Source: an uncultured Bacteroidota bacterium (GTDB lineage Bacteria > Bacteroidota > Bacteroidia > Flavobacteriales > UA16). Taken from it: a stretch of 19,735 nucleotides of DNA. Made by a program: the position numbers and the translations under genes. This document shows positions 16,503 to 19,735 of the stretch, in pieces. Location of the stretch: contig CACAUH010000021.1 of NCBI GenBank assembly GCA_902535565.1, forward strand, positions 1-19,735, read 5' to 3'. Under the pieces are notes generated by a model. The model made no database searches, was not told the origin of the DNA, and saw only the letters and a list, made by a program, of their open reading frames with translations. Within the stretch, counting starts at the first letter, position 1; every line of letters begins with the position of its first letter.

Positions 16503-16962
16503 GTGGTTCTTTAATCACAAACCCCTAAAGCGTGCGAAATATCTAACGAAGTGTGCGTGATTCGTCTTGACTGTGCGTTATCTCCTTTGTAACTTCACAG
16601 TCACCAACAGGTAGTAAATAAAGGCAGTTTTACAGAGTCTGTATAGATGTAGTTGAAGCTTTAGATCAGTTAAGTTCAGATACATCAATAATATTTTTTG
16701 TGTGTACACAAATAAATGATTTTAAGGGTGTTACCTGATTTGAATAGCTCGATTGTAGGGTTTGAATCGACGCTAACTATGCCCAAAAATTCCCCTTCTT
16801 ATATCTATTGATTAATAGACGTAAATTAATCAGTTGATTATAAGCTTATTACGCCCTTTTGGGGGTGTGAATTAGAACTGCTTCAACAAGTAACCAATAG
16901 TTCGTGCGGGGCCTAGAGAGATGGACACATCTTGATGCCTACCCCTTTTTTTCTTGCCCCTC

Positions 16963-16998
16963 AGAGGCAGGGAGGGAGAGCCATATATGTTCTAGGAA
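16963..16998 (+). repeat. Purine tract plus 19-bp motif, left copy
   Basis: An agaggcaggg purine stretch leads into gccatatatgttctaggaa (16980-16998), repeated exactly at 19397-19415 and again preceded by agaggcaggg. The copies flank the two-gene cargo operon in the same orientation. Confidence 0.75.
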
Positions 16999-17009
16999 TC
17001 ACCTAGAGC
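16989..17009 (-). terminator. Hairpin 2 bases after the end of cargo gene 3
   Basis: GTTCTAGG-AATCA-CCTAGAGC gives an 8-pair stem (one T-G wobble) just past the TAA of the reverse-strand gene. There is no T-tract, so it may end the cargo operon's mRNA inefficiently or protect its 3' end. Confidence 0.4.
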
Positions 17010-17011
17010 AG

Positions 17012-17704
17012 TTACTCAGCGTAACGCCAAAAGACAAGCTTGTTGCCTTCATATGGCGTCAGGACCTTCCAACCTTCCGAGGCCAATTCATCTAAGGCTC
17101 CTTGTATTGCGTCTAAGGATCCATTGACAGTCGAAGAAGAGAACAGATAGTACTCCACCTTCGGGCGCTCGATTGTTGCGCAATAACAGGCGTGTGAGTA
17201 ACCAGTACCCCAGCTAGGATTGCTAATCAGAGTAAAGGAGCCGATTGATCTGTACTCACCACCATTATGCTCAAACAGTTCGTTTCGGCACCTCAATGTC
17301 AGACCGAAAGGATTTTCCTCTGATGAGTTCTGGTTGACCCACATGTAATCCCAAAAATCGCTGTTGTCCTCAGAAGATTCTGGTAGACTGAGCGCATCGT
17401 AGTTCACCATCACGTCGTGCCATGTTGCGACCCGCCAGCTGCCTGAGAGATTCACGCATTGAGACCAACATTCCTGTTCAAGATGATCACCTACATACAA
17501 TAACATGCTGGTACTGTCATCATTCAAAATGACAGCGTCCGAACTGTATTCTTGGCCATAAAGCGGTAGGATCGCCAAGACGTCATTGATCCCAATGAAT
17601 CCGTCAGGCTCTACATCTGGGTTGTAGGGGAGCTGAAAGCCATCAACCTGCCCAGCAGCAGCGAACGTGGCGAGTAGCGATAGAGTGGTGATGAGATATT
17701 TCAT
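17012..17704 (-). CDS. Cargo protein 3: exported, EF-hand/dockerin-like N-terminus, DUF4177-like C-terminus
   Basis: The 230-residue protein has a signal peptide (MKYLITTLSLLATFAAAG). The shared module follows in variant form: LPYNPDVEPDGFIGINDVLAILPLYG, with loop residues Asp30, Glu32, Asp34, Ile37 and Asp41. The middle part contains Cys and Trp residues (ECWSQCVNLSGSWRVATW; LRCRNELFEHNGG; SHACYCATI), perhaps disulfide-bonded. The final 50 residues (VEYYLFSSSTVNG ... IQGALDELASEGWKVL ... LVFWRYAE) resemble the small DUF4177 fold, with its conserved LNELGAEGWELV-type helix and tryptophan turn. The start codon overlaps the stop of the upstream cargo gene by ATGA, so translation is probably coupled. 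Function is unknown. Confidence 0.75.
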   Translation of the reverse strand: MKYLITTLSLLATFAAAGQVDGFQLPYNPDVEPDGFIGINDVLAILPLYGQEYSSDAVILNDDSTSMLLYVGDHLEQECWSQCVNLSGSWRVATWHDVMVNYDALSLPESSEDNSDFWDYMWVNQNSSEENPFGLTLRCRNELFEHNGGEYRSIGSFTLISNPSWGTGYSHACYCATIERPKVEYYLFSSSTVNGSLDAIQGALDELASEGWKVLTPYEGNKLVFWRYAE

Positions 17705-19182
17705 TCAATAGCTAGGATGCGATGGTAACCATCATTTGCGCCGCCATAGATGCAGTCGGGATCTGGCTCACAGTAATAGCCATCGGGTAAACTAGAAGGG
17801 CACCCGACGCTCAGGCAATTCATCACAGCACCAGTAAGAATGGCACCCTCCATCTGTGCCCCCTCCAAGTATGTCAGCGTAAAATCTTGATCGGTAAAGT
17901 CACAGAAAGACAAGTTGGCTGCGGTGAAGTTGGTGCTACGCAGGTTTGCTCCCTGAAAGTTTGAATTAGCACAGTTTGCGTTGGAGAATAGGGCTTGATA
18001 CAAGTCGGCGTTGGAGAAGTCAGTGCTAATTGCACTTGCATCCATTGCGTGCAGAGAGATACAGGAAGCACTGCTCAAGTCGCAATGATTCAGGTTTATT
18101 TCGTTGGCTGTCGCGTCTACTAAAACAGCCCCTCTGAGGTTGGCTCCTGAAAAGTTACTGCCTGAGAGAGAAGCATCGTAAAGCTTCACCTGAGGGGCGC
18201 AGACACCAGACAAATCCATATCAGTCAGGTTCGCAGATGGATATTCTCCTGCCTCTGCGAACAATGCAGACATAAGCATTTCGCTCGACCCGAACTGAAA
18301 TGAAACCTCCATACCCATGCAAGCGTCAGCAAAATCACATATTCCATCTTCATCTATGTCTTCGCAAATAGGGGAAGCGCTCTCTTCGGTATTGACAGGT
18401 GTCAAAAAAAGGTCGAGCGGCGCCTGATATCCTAATATCAATGATCCGCTCACAGACATCCCTTCCGTTGCAATCACAGAGCCCCCGTAATCAATCCCAG
18501 ATTCCACAGGATATCCGTCAGAATCTACTATTCCAGTTTGCAGATGCAAGGAAGCAATGACAACATATGGCTTGAAGAAAAACCCCTCTGGAACAACATG
18601 CTCCATATCGGTGAATACAATTTCAACCTCTGGAGTCTTCTCTATGAGCACCCCTGAGATTAGCACATTGGACCAGTTGCAATTCTTGAGAACGACACCT
18701 TCGTCAATTGGGACTGGCCCACCGAACTCAGGGTCTATTGTAATAGGTTGAGCCACAGCACCCCGCTGCGCAGTGATGGTCCCCCCTGACGTGGTGAGAA
18801 AGAGCACATGGTCATTCGGGACAACGTACTCTCCTCCACAGTTCTCAATGTCTGGCTTCTCGACTAGAACCTTCGTTAAAATCTCCCCATGACAGCCCAT
18901 TGGCCACTGCCAAGTTCGTCCTGTAGATGCTTGAATAACGAAATCATCCAGCGAGTCTAATACTGACTGCATCTCCTCTAGTGCAGTGCTCAACCCCTCC
19001 CCATTCACAGTGATCTCTTCAGGGGTGAAAGGCCCACCGAATATTGGCAGGAGATCCAATAGATCAGGGGCGCTAATCACACTGTCAGCATTCCCGTCAG
19101 GGTTGTACGGGTAGACAACCTCTACCTGAGCACTGGCGACAGAGCACAGCACTAGCATGAAAGCAAGTAGGGTTCGGTTCAT
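17701..19182 (-). CDS. Cargo protein 2: exported, EF-hand/dockerin-like N-terminus, pentapeptide-repeat domain
   Basis: The 493-residue protein has a signal peptide (MNRTLLAFMLVLCSVASA). The shared module follows: VYPYNPDGNADSVISAPDLLDLLPIFG, with loop residues Asp29, Asn31, Asp33, Ile36 and Asp40. FTPEEITVNGEGLSTALEEM matches cargo protein 1. A beta-rich middle contains a hydrophobic stretch (GGTITAQRGAVAQPITI). CEDIDEDGICDFADAC is a thrombospondin type 3-like calcium motif near residue 275. Residues about 318-455 are true pentapeptide repeats (LSGSNFSGANLRGAVL; FSNADLYQALFSNANC; FQGANLRSTNFTAANLSFC; YLEGAQMEGAILTGAVM), which fold as a square beta-helix. The tail is Cys-rich (VGCPSSLPDGYYCEPDPDC). 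It is first gene of a two-gene operon; its stop overlaps the next start. There is no T9SS tail, and target or role is unknown. Confidence 0.82.
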   Translation of the reverse strand: MNRTLLAFMLVLCSVASAQVEVVYPYNPDGNADSVISAPDLLDLLPIFGGPFTPEEITVNGEGLSTALEEMQSVLDSLDDFVIQASTGRTWQWPMGCHGEILTKVLVEKPDIENCGGEYVVPNDHVLFLTTSGGTITAQRGAVAQPITIDPEFGGPVPIDEGVVLKNCNWSNVLISGVLIEKTPEVEIVFTDMEHVVPEGFFFKPYVVIASLHLQTGIVDSDGYPVESGIDYGGSVIATEGMSVSGSLILGYQAPLDLFLTPVNTEESASPICEDIDEDGICDFADACMGMEVSFQFGSSEMLMSALFAEAGEYPSANLTDMDLSGVCAPQVKLYDASLSGSNFSGANLRGAVLVDATANEINLNHCDLSSASCISLHAMDASAISTDFSNADLYQALFSNANCANSNFQGANLRSTNFTAANLSFCDFTDQDFTLTYLEGAQMEGAILTGAVMNCLSVGCPSSLPDGYYCEPDPDCIYGGANDGYHRILAIE

Positions 19183-19381
19183 ACCCTCAAGGTCGCAACC
19201 AACTGTCTCACCACCAATCCGCTTACGAAGTCATGCAGGAGGTTCGTCTTGGGGCTTTTGGGGCCCCGACTCACCATGGCTTAACTCTTCTTTTTTTTCC
19301 TAGTAGCAGAGAAGAGGAAGGAGCAGGGAGGGGGGAGAGAGAAGAGAGAACCATGTATGTGGTCCAAAGTGTACCTCACTA

Positions 19382-19415
19382 AGAGGCAGGGGAAGGGCCA
19401 TATATGTTCTAGGAA
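19382..19415 (+). repeat. Purine tract plus 19-bp motif, right copy
   Basis: agaggcagggg leads into gccatatatgttctaggaa (19397-19415), identical to 16980-16998. Here the motif also starts a hairpin, TGTTCT-N8-AGAACA, whose 3' arm differs from that of the left copy. Confidence 0.75.
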
Positions 19416-19548
19416 ATGAGAACAGACATACTCAGGGTGGGGAGAATATGTATGTGACAGCGCAGCACCTTCTCAACCGAAACGGATATCTCAAGGGGTG
19501 GGGGTGTTTAGGCTTGAGAATCGCCATCAGACTTTCAGCGTTTTGCCT

Positions 19549-19586
19549 TGGCACGGTTCCCAAAACGTGCCAGCAAACGTGCCAGC
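19549..19586 (+). repeat. Cluster of three recombinase-type sites (right copy)
   Basis: TGGCACG at 19549-19555 is inverted relative to CGTGCCA at 19566-19572 and 19578-19584. The last two lie in perfect tandem 12-mers (aaacgtgccagc twice, 19563-19586), matching the pair next to the integrase start. The arrangement fits arm-type binding sites of the element's integrase. Confidence 0.65.
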
Positions 19587-19713
19587 TAGGGGGTAAATCG
19601 GCCTGTTCCTTTAGCTTCGTGTCTCATTCAAGTCTAACCCATGGTACGCTGACCTTGAGGTCTAAGCAACTGCCTCGGTTATCACGAAGCCACTGTCCAT
19701 GCGGGAATACAGA

Positions 19714-19735
19714 CCATTTCGCAGGTCCGCTTTCC
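19714..19735 (+). repeat. Right copy of 22-bp direct repeat (cut by window edge)
   Basis: It is identical to 13989-14010, and the match continues to the last base of the window, so the repeat is probably longer. The spacing between copies is 5725 bases. Confidence 0.75.

Larger units (their letters stand above)
16503..17011. other. AT-rich spacer between convergent cargo genes
   Basis: These 509 bases hold no convincing gene. The left two thirds is very AT-rich and contains TTTGTGT-GT-ACACAAA at 16697-16712 and TGATTAAT-N8-ATTAATCA at 16809-16832. A pyrimidine run (about 16940-16960) is followed by a purine run (16963-16980), which leads into a 19-bp motif that recurs at 19397 and a hairpin. 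Possible roles are regulatory DNA, an origin for an excised circle, or remains of lost cargo; none can be proven here. Confidence 0.5.
13989..19735 (+). mobile_element. Putative tRNA-Arg-associated integrative element (right end beyond window)
   Basis: Several signs coincide. A tRNA-Arg(TCT)-like gene stands at one edge with a tyrosine recombinase starting 49 bases after it. The 22 bases upstream of the tRNA region (13989-14010) recur exactly as the last 22 bases of the window (19714-19735). Tandem 12-mers occur near both ends. The cargo has lower GC and AT-rich spacers; one spacer line (16681-16740) has 15 G+C in 60. The cargo is three related exported proteins. No replication, conjugation or capsid gene is visible, so it would be a small element with its own integrase, similar in layout to tRNA-linked genomic islands. 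The exact junctions are not resolved. Confidence 0.65.
19183..19735. other. Right-hand noncoding region of the element, rich in repeats
   Basis: These 553 bases upstream of the cargo operon hold no convincing gene. In order they contain a pyrimidine run (about 19283-19300), a long almost pure purine tract (about 19307-19350) ending in ccatgtatgt, the second copy of the 19-bp motif (19397-19415), a further gagaatatgtatgtg (near 19443), the inverted and tandem recombinase-type sites (19549-19586), and the 22-bp repeat at the edge. The operon promoter should be here, but I found no clear TAnnTTTG box. Confidence 0.55.

Noticed and set aside
16904..17095. Forward open frame of 63 codons in the spacer
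   Set aside because: It runs through a purine tract and repeat into the end of the reverse-strand cargo gene, with no recognisable protein features.
19241..19270. Possible terminator around ggggcttttggggcccc
   Set aside because: The stem is short, can pair in several ways, and has no T-tract on either strand.
19677..19684. ggttatca as an inverted copy of the tRNA 3' tail tgataacc (14112-14119)
   Set aside because: An 8-base inverted match is too short to claim as an attachment core without the right junction.
19714..19735. The 22-bp repeat as an assembly artefact
   Set aside because: An assembly loop could produce it, but the coincidence with a tRNA, integrase and end repeats favours a real duplication. 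Read coverage would settle it.

Overview
The window looks like a chromosome segment of a fairly GC-rich marine-type member of the Bacteroidota (Flavobacteriales-like). The grounds are secreted proteins with type IX secretion (T9SS) C-terminal sorting domains (two clear, one degenerate), 'GWNLVS' surface modules, a long-form GapN, and a perfect Bacteroidota -7 promoter box (TAnnTTTG) before one gene. The genus cannot be told from this sequence alone.

Bases 1-13929 read as ordinary chromosome. A large secreted beta-helix/T9SS protein, cut off at its 5' end, is followed 34 bases later by a second secreted Ig-like protein. Then come a bestrophin-family channel, a doubtful 52-residue peptide, a reverse-strand NADP-dependent glyceraldehyde-3-phosphate dehydrogenase (gapN), a cold-shock protein with a clean terminator, and a very large reverse-strand protein joining a NodU/CmcH-type carbamoyltransferase to a PrmC/HemK-like methyltransferase. 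A small NTF2-like gene is divergent from the fusion gene. A secreted cupredoxin with a T9SS tail closes this part, separated from the NTF2-like gene by a UUCG-loop bidirectional terminator.

Bases 13989-19735 look like an integrative element whose right junction lies just past the window. A tRNA-Arg(TCT)-like gene with a damaged acceptor end is followed at once by a tyrosine recombinase. Three cargo genes follow, with lower-GC and partly very AT-rich spacers. Two tandem 12-mers lie just before the recombinase start and recur at the far end. The 22 bases that precede the tRNA-like gene reappear as the last 22 bases of the window, so a second copy of the tRNA region probably begins there.

The cargo is the most unusual part. 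All three proteins carry a signal peptide followed by the same dockerin/EF-hand-like module (YPYNPD.N.D..I...DLL.LLP.FG) and then unrelated C-terminal domains: an Asp/Ser-rich domain with pentapeptide-like stretches, a long pentapeptide-repeat domain, and a Cys-containing domain with a DUF4177-like tail. Two of them form an ATGA-coupled operon bracketed by direct repeats of a 19-bp motif that begins a hairpin in each copy. My reading, which is inference, is a tRNA-associated element carrying exchangeable exported proteins built on one shared N-terminal module.
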